Shown one piece after another: positions 50,595 to 57,963 of a DNA stretch of 64,000 nt. The notes under the pieces were generated by a model. It made no database searches. It saw only the letters and a program-made list of their open reading frames with translations, and was not told the origin of the DNA. A program made the position numbers and the translations under genes. Source of the DNA: Ruminobacter sp. (GTDB lineage Bacteria; Pseudomonadota; Gammaproteobacteria; Enterobacterales; Succinivibrionaceae); the NCBI GenBank assembly GCA_017940385.1, contig JAGAYS010000009.1, forward strand, positions 89,263 to 153,262, written 5' to 3'. Each line of letters begins with the position of its first letter. Position 1 is the stretch's first letter.

Positions 50595-51962
50595 ATGGTT
50601 AAGTTTTTTAAGCCACAGAAAAAAGAAGTTTCACCCAAGCATTTTGCTTTAAGTATCATCGACGCCGATATAAGCGGGCGCGGCGTTGCCAGGGACGGTA
50701 ACGGAATTACCTGGTTTGTTCCCGGAGCTCTTCCCGGTGAAGAAGTGGTTGTAAGAGCAGTTTCCGTTAAAAAGAACAAGATCGGAGAGGCTGAACTCAT
50801 TAGCGTTAAGAAACGCAGTGAACAGAGAATTTCCCCTAAGTGTCCAAATACCGGATGCGGCGGATGTTCGCTCCAGCATATCTCCGTTGAGCTTGAGAAA
50901 CGGTTCAAGGCTGACGGTATTGTACGTCTCATGAAAAAGAACCTGGGCATTGATCCCGGAATTCCGGATGAAGTGGTTTCAGGGGAGGAATTCGGATACA
51001 GGCGTACTGCAAGACTGTCAGTAACAGGGGATCGTAGGGAAATTCATTTTGGTTTTCGTGAGGAAAAAGGTAAGAATCTTGTGGAAATAGATTCGTGCTG
51101 TGTGCTTCATCCAGATCTATCCGCTTTAATTCCGATAATCAGAGATGTTCTCAACGAAATATCCAACTTTAAGCTGATAGGTCATGTTGAACTGGTTAGG
51201 GCAGACAACATTACGGCTGTCATGTTCAGGTGCATAAACAGTCTGGAGCCTTCAGACTTAAAAACCCTGTTTAATTTTGGTAATAAGAACGGAGTTGCCG
51301 TTTATGTGCAGACCCGCCATGAAAAGGGTAAGGAAGATCTTGAAGACTGGGAAGAACTTGACCTTCTGAACGAAGACATTTTGAACGGAGAAAAGGGGCT
51401 TTACTATACCATTGATGACAAGAGAATATACTTTGTTCCCGGGGATTTCATTCAGGTCAATGATGAGATTAACAGACTAATGGTCAGCATGGTTATGAAC
51501 TATCTTGAGCTTAATTCTGAGGACAGACTTCTTGATTTATTCTGCGGGTTAGGTAACTTTACCCTGCCGATAGCGTCAAGGTGTGAACACGTGTACGGTA
51601 TTGAAGGTGTTTGGAATATGGTTAAGGAAGCCCAGGTTAATGCTGAGAGTAATGGTATTGCCAATGCGGAGTTCTTTGTTCATGATCTTACCGATGATTT
51701 TGAGAAGACGCTGTGGGCCAAGAGTAAATTCAATAAGGTAATGCTGGATCCGGGACGGGCAGGAGCGGAAAAGGTTATCGGATATCTCATGAAAAAGAAG
51801 CCTGAGATGATAGTATATGTGTCATGCAATCCGCTGACCATGATTCGCGACATTAAGGAGGCTCTATCCCAGGGCTACAAGTTGAGTCGGTGGAGTGTTT
51901 TTGACATGTTCCCGAAGACCGAACATGTTGAGACCGTAGTTTTACTATCAGGGGAGAAATAG
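50595..51962 (+). CDS. rlmD: 23S rRNA (uracil-1939-C5)-methyltransferase
   Basis: 455 aa SAM-dependent enzyme modifying 23S rRNA. A TRAM domain is near residues 15-75, an iron-sulfur cysteine set is in CPNTGCGGCSL, the SAM-binding block is LLDLFCGLGNFTLP, and the catalytic Cys lies in YVSCNPLTMIRD. E. coli RlmD is 433 aa. It sits next to barA as in E. coli, but relA is about 7.5 kb further on. Confidence 0.94.
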   Translation: MVKFFKPQKKEVSPKHFALSIIDADISGRGVARDGNGITWFVPGALPGEEVVVRAVSVKKNKIGEAELISVKKRSEQRISPKCPNTGCGGCSLQHISVELEKRFKADGIVRLMKKNLGIDPGIPDEVVSGEEFGYRRTARLSVTGDRREIHFGFREEKGKNLVEIDSCCVLHPDLSALIPIIRDVLNEISNFKLIGHVELVRADNITAVMFRCINSLEPSDLKTLFNFGNKNGVAVYVQTRHEKGKEDLEDWEELDLLNEDILNGEKGLYYTIDDKRIYFVPGDFIQVNDEINRLMVSMVMNYLELNSEDRLLDLFCGLGNFTLPIASRCEHVYGIEGVWNMVKEAQVNAESNGIANAEFFVHDLTDDFEKTLWAKSKFNKVMLDPGRAGAEKVIGYLMKKKPEMIVYVSCNPLTMIRDIKEALSQGYKLSRWSVFDMFPKTEHVETVVLLSGEK

Positions 51963-52002
51963 GGAGCGGCTGAAAGCCCTTGAAATAAAAGGTTTTGCGA
52001 GG

Positions 52003-52136
52003 TGTGGTGCTTTTTTAGGCATGACTGTAAAGAGCGATTTTGGCTGTATGTAAGAACATATCAAGGCGGAGAGATACAGCATAGTTGAGAATACGGTTTT
52101 ACTTTTGAGAGTAGGTTGCAGATAGCGTTTTGCTGT
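52003..52136 (+). repeat. Island repeat R1, upstream of the small membrane protein
   Basis: It aligns along its length with R3 at 55492-55638. TTTTTTAGGCATGAC (15 bases) and GAACATATCAAGG (13 bases) are identical in both. It also shares GCATAGTTGAGAATAC (16 bases) with R2. Compared with R2 and R3 it lacks about 8 bases, which disrupts the promoter seen there. Confidence 0.75.
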
Positions 52137-52154
52137 CATAAAAAAGGAAATTGT

Positions 52155-52622
52155 ATGGGATCAGAAAATAAAAGCGGATTACCGGAACCTTTGCCAGATG
52201 CGGAAAATTCCGAGGTAAATGGTGGAATATGCGAGAATAGAGATGGCAGCGGCAATGATAACGATATTCCTCCTATAAAAACTAAGCTTCTAATGCTTCT
52301 TGTCAGAGTACCGTTGCTACTTCTAGCAGTATGGCTGATTTTGCAAATATTTCCTATCCTGTTTATTCCTAATGAATCTGGTATAAGTAATAAGCCTGGT
52401 GAATCATGCGGAGCTATTTGCTTTTTTGCTGATACAATCTATGGTTTTGCTGTACCTGTAGTTAAATGTGTAGCATTATTGCTCTTGGGCGCTGTATTAA
52501 TTCTTATCTTTTTATGGTGCGTGACGGAAAATAAAAAAGATATTCTTTTAATGGTTTTGTTAGTAGCAGGAATATTGATACTCCCCTTCATAGTTATAAT
52601 TATGTTGCTAGTTCTACTATAA
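52155..52622 (+). CDS. Small membrane protein of unknown function
   Basis: 155 aa from the ATG at 52155, which has AAGGAA upstream; a longer frame from 52116 runs into the repeat and is unlikely. The N-terminal 45 residues are polar and acidic. Three membrane segments follow (about residues 46-70, 91-120 and 128-155). No family is recognised. It lies behind repeat R1 and 51 bp before the DUF6273-like gene, so the two may be co-transcribed. Confidence 0.65.
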   Translation: MGSENKSGLPEPLPDAENSEVNGGICENRDGSGNDNDIPPIKTKLLMLLVRVPLLLLAVWLILQIFPILFIPNESGISNKPGESCGAICFFADTIYGFAVPVVKCVALLLLGAVLILIFLWCVTENKKDILLMVLLVAGILILPFIVIIMLLVLL

Positions 52623-52673
52623 CATTGAGTGCCTGTTATATTATATTTTTAAGTTCCTCTTAAGGAGCGAGCG

Positions 52674-53258
52674 ATGCATATAAAGTTTGGAAATTATCCG
52701 CAAGGTGCAGACGGCAAAAAAGCCCCCATCGAGTGGTTGGTGCTAGACGTTTCCGACAATGAAGCACTTATTATCAGCCGATACGGGTTGGATTGTAAGC
52801 AGTACCATTCTGAATATGTCGATATGACATGGGAAAACTGCGATCTCCGGAAATGGCTGAACAATGATTTTCTTGAGGTGGCATTTTCTGATGATGAACG
52901 GAAGAAAATCAAGGTGTCCAATCTCAAGAATGATGATAATGATGATCCTGAGTTTGATACCCGTGGTGGAAACAATACAAAAGATCTAGTGTTCTGTCTT
53001 AGTATAGCTGAGGCCGAGAAGTATCTTAGAAACCATAAAAATAGAAAATGTGAACCTACTGCTTATTCTCTTGAACAAGGAGTATCTGTTGACTTTGATG
53101 ACAAAAGCCATTGTTACTGGTGGCTTCGGTCGCCTGGTTGCAAACAGGATTACGCAGCGATAGTTGATGGGCAGGACGCACTTGAGTTCGGTTCTAGTTC
53201 CGTGAGCTACGACGGTTGTGCCGTTCGTCCTACATTATGGATAGTTTTGAATAAGTAA
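52674..53258 (+). CDS. DUF6273-like protein
   Basis: 194 aa with AAGGAG upstream. The N-terminus IKFGNYPQ...PIEWLVLDVSDNEALIISRY, then TWENCDLRKWLNNDFLEVAFSDDE, and the ending CYWWLRSPG ... AVRPTLWIV follow the pattern I associate with DUF6273 domains. The ending resembles the C-type-lectin-like fold seen in target proteins of diversity-generating retroelements, but no reverse transcriptase is in the window. No signal peptide is seen. Its function is unknown. A terminator follows at 53350. Confidence 0.7.
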   Translation: MHIKFGNYPQGADGKKAPIEWLVLDVSDNEALIISRYGLDCKQYHSEYVDMTWENCDLRKWLNNDFLEVAFSDDERKKIKVSNLKNDDNDDPEFDTRGGNNTKDLVFCLSIAEAEKYLRNHKNRKCEPTAYSLEQGVSVDFDDKSHCYWWLRSPGCKQDYAAIVDGQDALEFGSSSVSYDGCAVRPTLWIVLNK

Positions 53259-53349
53259 CCGTCTTCCAAGGCTTATACAATAGCTCTTTTGATAAAAAAG
53301 CAGTGCCTAGGTTACGTGATTTTAATCACTAAATTATATATCCATGAAT

Positions 53350-53384
53350 GTCGGCACAGTTTTTTTATTTGCCGGCCTTTTTTC
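53350..53384 (+). terminator. Probable terminator after the DUF6273-like gene
   Basis: GTCGGC and GCCGGC pair (one G-T wobble) around a 15-base loop and are followed by a T-run. Confidence 0.6.
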
Positions 53385-53467
53385 AAATAAATTGGTTCCT
53401 CATTCCCCAAGTCGGCTATTCACTTCTTGAGCCAAATCGCCCAACTTCCCGAATAGCCAATTTCCAG

Positions 53468-53815
53468 GGCAGGACTTTTGAGCAAACCAGCGGTGAACCG
53501 TTAGCAGCATCCCAGGTTGGCTGGCATGAAGGACACGATGATCCGATTCCGTTTGTAAAATACCTGCTGGGTACCATTCTCGCGGCATATAAAGATTTTG
53601 CTGACAGATTTGCAATTGTTGAAACTAAGCGTTCAGCTTTAGATATGGTAAGAATGGCATCTCAGAATAAAATCGGCAGATTTACGAAACAGTATATCAG
53701 AGAACAGTGTCCTTCTCTGAGTATAAGTTCAATTGAAAGTGCTCTGAGAAATATGGTGGTGTTGGGTGAAATCAAACGTGAAGGTGCAGGAAAAAATACT
53801 GTTATTACAGGTTAA
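53468..53815 (+). pseudogene. Fic-family protein, C-terminal remnant
   Basis: The frame (open from about 53348) resembles only the end of Fic/DUF4172-type proteins: ASQVGWHEGHDDPIPFVKYLLGTILAAYKDF, then a winged-helix-like tail (IREQCPSLSISSIESALRNM...LGEIKREG). The catalytic HPFxxGNGR motif and the whole Fic core are missing, and the upstream sequence is unrelated. This is therefore a truncated relic and should have no AMP-transferase activity. It suggests past recombination at this locus. Confidence 0.7.
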
Positions 53816-54010
53816 AATAATTCTTAAAAAAGGTAATATTTTTGAGAAATATGCTACTGAGAGAGCCTTTCTGCTTCATAACCGAACATTGCACGTCAGC
53901 GGAATGTTTAAAGTGTCGGAAAAGGCGAATATATTACGAATCAGGTTGTTATAGTAGAGAGCCTTTCAACTTGATTCTTTTTTAGATAAAGAGTGGAGGA
54001 TGTTTTAGTG

Positions 54011-54343
54011 ATGAAACAGGATGAGGTTAGAGTCATCAAGATAAGCCGGGAAGCGCTTTATGAATTTGTTTATGAAAAGTTCATTGAATCACAGGGGGAA
54101 TATCTTGATGTCGAGAGTACTGATGTTTCAGATTTCTTTGAAATTGATTTTGATCGGGGAGAATTTGTTTTCTTAGCCATTAAATCAGAGGATGAGAAAG
54201 GTAATTTCCAAACGCTTCCACGGGAGATTGATTTGAAAAATGTCATGCGGAACATTCCGGATACTGCTACCTCCATGTTTCAGACGGAGCGTCGCTACAA
54301 AACATTTACAGTTAAGGAACTTGCTGAATTATCTAAAAAATGA
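54011..54343 (+). CDS. Small acidic hypothetical protein
   Basis: 110 aa from the ATG at 54011 (MKQDEVRVIKISREALYEFV); an in-frame GTG at 53993 is an alternative start, and GGAGG lies 11 bases before the ATG. It is acidic and cytoplasmic, with no recognised family. The start EVRVIKISREALYEFVYEKF, followed by the acidic middle, resembles small immunity or antitoxin-like proteins only in a general way. It lies in the island between the Fic remnant and another acidic gene. Confidence 0.55.
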   Translation: MKQDEVRVIKISREALYEFVYEKFIESQGEYLDVESTDVSDFFEIDFDRGEFVFLAIKSEDEKGNFQTLPREIDLKNVMRNIPDTATSMFQTERRYKTFTVKELAELSKK

Positions 54344-54495
54344 TCCCGGATGGAAAAACAGAAAACGAACATTAAAATTAATTGTTTTGCATTCTTCTTC
54401 ATTGTTAGAGTAGGATTTCCGTAAGAAAGCATTACACTGGAATGTTCTTTGTTGATGTCTGAAAAATAAATCAATAATTTTTTAAGAGGATAAAC

Positions 54496-54849
54496 ATGGT
54501 CAAATTTGATGATGAATTGGGCGAATATGTTCAGGAATACAAGGATATGATTTTCTGCTGGGATGATGAGCCTGATGAGGAGAAAATTGAAACTGTCGAG
54601 GCTCTGAAAAGAGCCTACAACAAAAACAAACAAATCATAGCAAAAGCTATTTATGAGGATTTGGTTAAGGATATTTTTGGTGAAATGACTCTTGATGAGG
54701 TTATTGAAAATCTTGGGATTCCTCAGATTAATCCGGAAAGATGTGAAGTGGTATACTGTGAGCAGACTTTTGATGATGAGCACATCATTACTTTCGAATT
54801 CCTTGATGATGATTTTGAAGAAATCGAAAATATCTGTTTAGACGGTTAA
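54496..54849 (+). CDS. Small acidic hypothetical protein
   Basis: 117 aa with AAGAGG upstream of the ATG. Very acidic (many Asp and Glu at both ends) with a Lys-rich helix in the middle (ALKRAYNKNKQIIAKAIYEDL). No family is recognised with confidence; the composition and size fit small immunity-type proteins, but this is speculation. No membrane span. Confidence 0.6.
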   Translation: MVKFDDELGEYVQEYKDMIFCWDDEPDEEKIETVEALKRAYNKNKQIIAKAIYEDLVKDIFGEMTLDEVIENLGIPQINPERCEVVYCEQTFDDEHIITFEFLDDDFEEIENICLDG

Positions 54850-54956
54850 TACTGTACAGTTTTTGGGGACAGTACTTCTTTACATACTGTCTTAAGCTTA
54901 TGGACGAAATATCGTAAAAATTCCTCCACAGGTTTTGTTTAGTATGCGGGAACTCT

Positions 54957-55041
54957 GTGTGAGGTACTGCATAGTTGAGAATACCGTTTTGCAATTTTGC
55001 TAGTTAAAGCAATGTTGAGTATTGTATTTTACCGTTGCTGC
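54957..55041 (+). repeat. Island repeat R2 with promoter (unit A)
   Basis: Related to R3 and R1. It contains TTGCTA (54997-55002), 17 bases, and TATTGT (55020-55025), matching the promoter position in R3. It lies upstream of the first TM/coiled-coil gene. TTTTGCTAGTTAAAGCAA is shared with R3 with one or two changes. Confidence 0.7.
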
Positions 55042-55096
55042 ATGTGGACTGCCTGCAGTTAAAGAACCAATATAATGATTGGCAAGGTAAGGTGAT

Positions 55097-55360
55097 ATGT
55101 TTGAGGGTTTTCGTTATCTAATTTGGATTTTGATTATTGTGGTTGGGGTTGCTACATTTCGTTTATTGGGAAACGCTAAAAATCATCTATGTAATGATTT
55201 GAAAAGGTTGGATGAGTCTAATAATAAGCATAAAAAAGAACTGGACGAGCTAAAAAAAGAGTATGAACAGAAATACCAGAAAGCGGTTGAGTTAGAGGAA
55301 GAACACTACAGTGAATGTATGGATAAATTGGATGAAATTTTAAGAAGACTGGAAAAGTGA
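55097..55360 (+). CDS. Small TM/coiled-coil protein, copy A
   Basis: 87 aa: one membrane segment at residues 7-25 (YLIWILIIVVGVATFRLLG), then a charged helix with heptad-like repeats (HKKELDELKKEYEQKYQKAVELEEEHY) ending KLDEILRRLEK. It is a paralogue of the gene at 55698; the last eleven residues are identical. No family is recognised. The start follows AAGGTGAT. It has a repeated promoter upstream and shared sequence downstream. Confidence 0.7.
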   Translation: MFEGFRYLIWILIIVVGVATFRLLGNAKNHLCNDLKRLDESNNKHKKELDELKKEYEQKYQKAVELEEEHYSECMDKLDEILRRLEK

Positions 55361-55491
55361 TCGTTGTTCTGAAATTGCATCAGTGATTAAAATTCCAGTC
55401 AATAAATAAAAAATCAGTGCCTGAGTTAACCATACACTGCATGCCAGTCAGAATCCGTCTCTTACCTTTACGATCCCCAAGGACTTATAGT

Positions 55492-55638
55492 TGTGGCGTT
55501 TTTTAGGCATGACATTAAACCGTGTTTATGTTGTATGTATGAACATATCAAGGACGTGAGACAAAGTATTGTTAAGGATGTCGTTTTGTCACTTTGCTAG
55601 TTAAAACAAGGTTGCATATAGTATTTTACTGTTACTGT
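55492..55638 (+). repeat. Island repeat R3 with promoter (unit B)
   Basis: It aligns with R1 over its whole length and with R2 over its second half. It has a good promoter: TTGCTA (55594-55599), 17 bases, TATAGT (55617-55622). It lies 60 bp upstream of the second TM/coiled-coil gene. Confidence 0.75.
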
Positions 55639-55697
55639 ATGTGGTTTGAACCGGCGATATAAAAGAACAAGCATCATGATTGGCAGGAAAAGGTGTT

Positions 55698-55973
55698 ATG
55701 TTAGAGATTATTGGTTATTTAGAATTTATTCTATGGATTTTGATTGCTGTTTTTATTATGGTTGGTACACTTCGTTCATTGGACAGGGCTAAAATTCAGC
55801 TATGGAATAATTCGAAAAGTTTTGAAGAGCTTAATAATGTGCATAAAAACGATTTGGCTAAGCTGAGAAATGAGTTTGAACAAAGATACCAGAAAACAAT
55901 CAAGGTAGAGGAAGAACGCTACAATAATTGCAAGAGTAAATTAGACGAAATTTTAAGAAGACTTGAGAAGTAA
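55698..55973 (+). CDS. Small TM/coiled-coil protein, copy B
   Basis: 91 aa from the ATG at 55698, the position homologous to the start of copy A; a TTG at 55680 is in frame but not needed. A membrane segment covers about residues 7-26 (YLEFILWILIAVFIMVGTL), followed by a coiled-coil helix (NNVHKNDLAKLRNEFEQRYQ) and KLDEILRRLEK. It is a diverged duplicate of 55097-55360. Confidence 0.7.
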   Translation: MLEIIGYLEFILWILIAVFIMVGTLRSLDRAKIQLWNNSKSFEELNNVHKNDLAKLRNEFEQRYQKTIKVEEERYNNCKSKLDEILRRLEK

Positions 55974-56331
55974 TCATTGTTCTGAAATTGCGTCCGTGAT
56001 TTACATTCCGGTACATAAATAAAAAGAGTTGTCGGAGTTAATCCCAAAACTGTCGCTTAAGAAGACGGTGTCTTCAATACTCACCAATGTCATGTATATC
56101 GCGAACACTTGGATAAAAAAATCAGATCTGGGCCAAGGCGGTTATTGTATGTGAGATACTCATGAAGCAATAATTTCAAGAAATTATTTTGCACAGGTTC
56201 AAAAAGGAATGGAGCAATGAGCAAAAAATAGACTTCAGAATGAAAATTCAGTCTTTTTTTTGCCTGTACAATCAGCATGGCTGAACAATAATTGAATAAT
56301 TCAAATCGCAATCTGTTAAGAGGAAACGGGA
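55974..56331 (+). other. Gap before the metal transporter gene
   Basis: About 360 bp. Its first part repeats the sequence found after copy A (TTGTTCTGAAATT at 55977-55989 and 55364-55376, then related bases). A perfect palindrome AATAATTTC-aa-GAAATTATT occurs at 56169-56188. A hairpin-like GACT...AGTC followed by eight T (56231-56261) may be a terminator. A 73-codon minus-strand frame here has no support. Confidence 0.5.
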
Positions 56332-57468
56332 ATGGAGAAAAATGAAAGGCATGTCACGTTGGAACAGAAACGGGATAAAGTAATTATTCGAACCAGTATT
56401 ATTGGAATCCTGACCAACATTTTATTGGCCGCTTTTAAGGCTGTGATCGGCATTATGTCCAATTCCATTGCCGTTACTCTGGATGCCGTTAATAATCTGT
56501 CGGATGCTTTGTCATCCGTCATTACAATCGTAGGAACCAAACTAGCAGGTAAACTTCCTGACAGGAAACATCCGCTTGGATATGGCAGAATTGAGTATCT
56601 CAGCGCAATGATCGTTTCGGGAATCGTTCTCTATGCAGGTATCACGTCCGCCGTAGAGTCCGTGAAGAAGATTATTCATCCGGAAAAACCGGATTACAGT
56701 ATTATTGCTCTCGTTATCATTGCGGTAGCGGTTGTAGTGAAAATCGTTCTCGGGAAATATGTGAAGGCAAAGGGCGAACAGGTCAATTCAGGATCTTTGG
56801 TTGCATCCGGTTCCGATGCATTGTTTGATGCCATTCTTTCTGGCTCCGTACTGGTTTCTGCAGTTATTTTCATAGTGAGTGACATTTCGCTTGAGGCATA
56901 CGTCGGCATTGTTATAGCAGGTTTCATTATTAGGGCAGGAATCGAGATGATGATGGAAACGCTTAATGAAATCCTGGGAGGAAGAGCAGAAAAGGAAAAA
57001 ACGGATAAGATCAAGGGGCTGCTGTCCGATGAGCAGGAAGTCAGAGGTGCGTACGATCTGATAATGTACAATTACGGTCCTGATAAAGATTTTGCGTCCG
57101 TTCATCTTGAAGTTCCGGATACGATGACGGCAAGAGATTTCGATAGACTGACAAGAAGATTGGAAAGAAAGGTCTACAAAGAAACAGGCGTTATTCTTGC
57201 AGCTGTCGGACTGTATTCATATAACACCGGAAATGATGAGGCTACCGAGATCCTTAGCGGAGTTCGCAGTCGTGTCATGGCACACGAATGGGCTGTTCAG
57301 CTTCATGGATTTTACGTGGATACAGAAGCCAAGGAAATGAGTTTTGATGTCGTGATGAGCTTCGATGTTAAGCCAAGTGAAGGAATTCAAATCATTTATA
57401 AAGAAATAAAGGAAGCGTATCCGGAGTACGATATCCAGATTGCACCGGACGTGGATGTTTCGGATTAA
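56332..57468 (+). CDS. Cation diffusion facilitator (CDF) metal transporter
   Basis: 378 aa inner-membrane metal/proton antiporter with about six membrane spans (residues 20-225) and a long cytoplasmic C-terminus. The metal site in TM2 is DAVNNLSDA (Asp51, Asn55) and in TM5 SGSDALFDA, instead of the HxxxD common in zinc exporters, so manganese or another divalent ion is possible. The C-terminus appears to hold two tandem ferredoxin-like dimerisation domains (around 235-305 and 310-378). This variant resembles transporters of Firmicutes gut bacteria, from memory. It lies in the rlmD-relA island. Confidence 0.88.
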   Translation: MEKNERHVTLEQKRDKVIIRTSIIGILTNILLAAFKAVIGIMSNSIAVTLDAVNNLSDALSSVITIVGTKLAGKLPDRKHPLGYGRIEYLSAMIVSGIVLYAGITSAVESVKKIIHPEKPDYSIIALVIIAVAVVVKIVLGKYVKAKGEQVNSGSLVASGSDALFDAILSGSVLVSAVIFIVSDISLEAYVGIVIAGFIIRAGIEMMMETLNEILGGRAEKEKTDKIKGLLSDEQEVRGAYDLIMYNYGPDKDFASVHLEVPDTMTARDFDRLTRRLERKVYKETGVILAAVGLYSYNTGNDEATEILSGVRSRVMAHEWAVQLHGFYVDTEAKEMSFDVVMSFDVKPSEGIQIIYKEIKEAYPEYDIQIAPDVDVSD

Positions 57469-57963
57469 GAGATAAATTCCTGTCTGCAGAAGTAAATGAC
57501 TACTTATCATTATGATATATGTCATGGCTTTTGTGTTGATAAATAAGCACTTTGATATGTTTGCGCAAAGTGAATTTTAGGCAGTTTTTTTGAAAAATCC
57601 GTTTGCCGAAACATCTTTACCATATGAAAAATAAGAAGGTTTTCTGAGAGCACCCGTGCGCAGCTGCTTTCTGACAACAGTTGTTCTGAAATTCCGGTTC
57701 TAAGACGGCTCTGATACTGCAGAATTGTCGTGGTGGTTTATTTAATCATCTATTGGCATAGAATTGGCGTTATTATCGTCACCATTATGAAGATGAAGTT
57801 AGATTTATTGGCAGATCCCCGTTAAACACGGTCAGTTCAGGCCATTGTTTTCTGACAAAGTCTAGAACGTCATTGATTCGGATGATGAACTATTCAAGGA
57901 CAGGCGTCCGTAAATTACGGAAGAAGAAATCTTCCGTAATTCCTGTACGTAAGCGGTTATCCC
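57469..57963. other. Gap between the metal transporter and the Ser/Arg-rich gene
   Basis: About 495 bp with no supported gene. It contains TTGTTCTGAAATT at 57681-57693, the same 13 bases found after both tandem TM/coiled-coil genes, and a perfect hairpin at 57913-57941. The two flanking genes converge. Confidence 0.5.
57913..57941 (-). terminator. Possible terminator of the Ser/Arg-rich gene
   Basis: AATTACGGAAGA and TCTTCCGTAATT form a perfect 12-bp stem with loop AGAAA, 22 bp after the minus-strand stop. It lacks a T-run, so confidence is limited. Confidence 0.45.

Noticed and set aside
52674-53258. Complete diversity-generating retroelement
   Set aside because: Only a target-like protein is visible; no reverse transcriptase, accessory gene or template repeat was found.
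55680-55697. TTG start for the second TM/coiled-coil gene
   Set aside because: Copy A starts at the position matching the ATG at 55698, and the bases before it correspond to the untranslated part of unit A.
56090-56311. Minus-strand 73-codon frame before the metal transporter
   Set aside because: It spans a palindrome and a terminator-like hairpin and has no family features or clear start signal.
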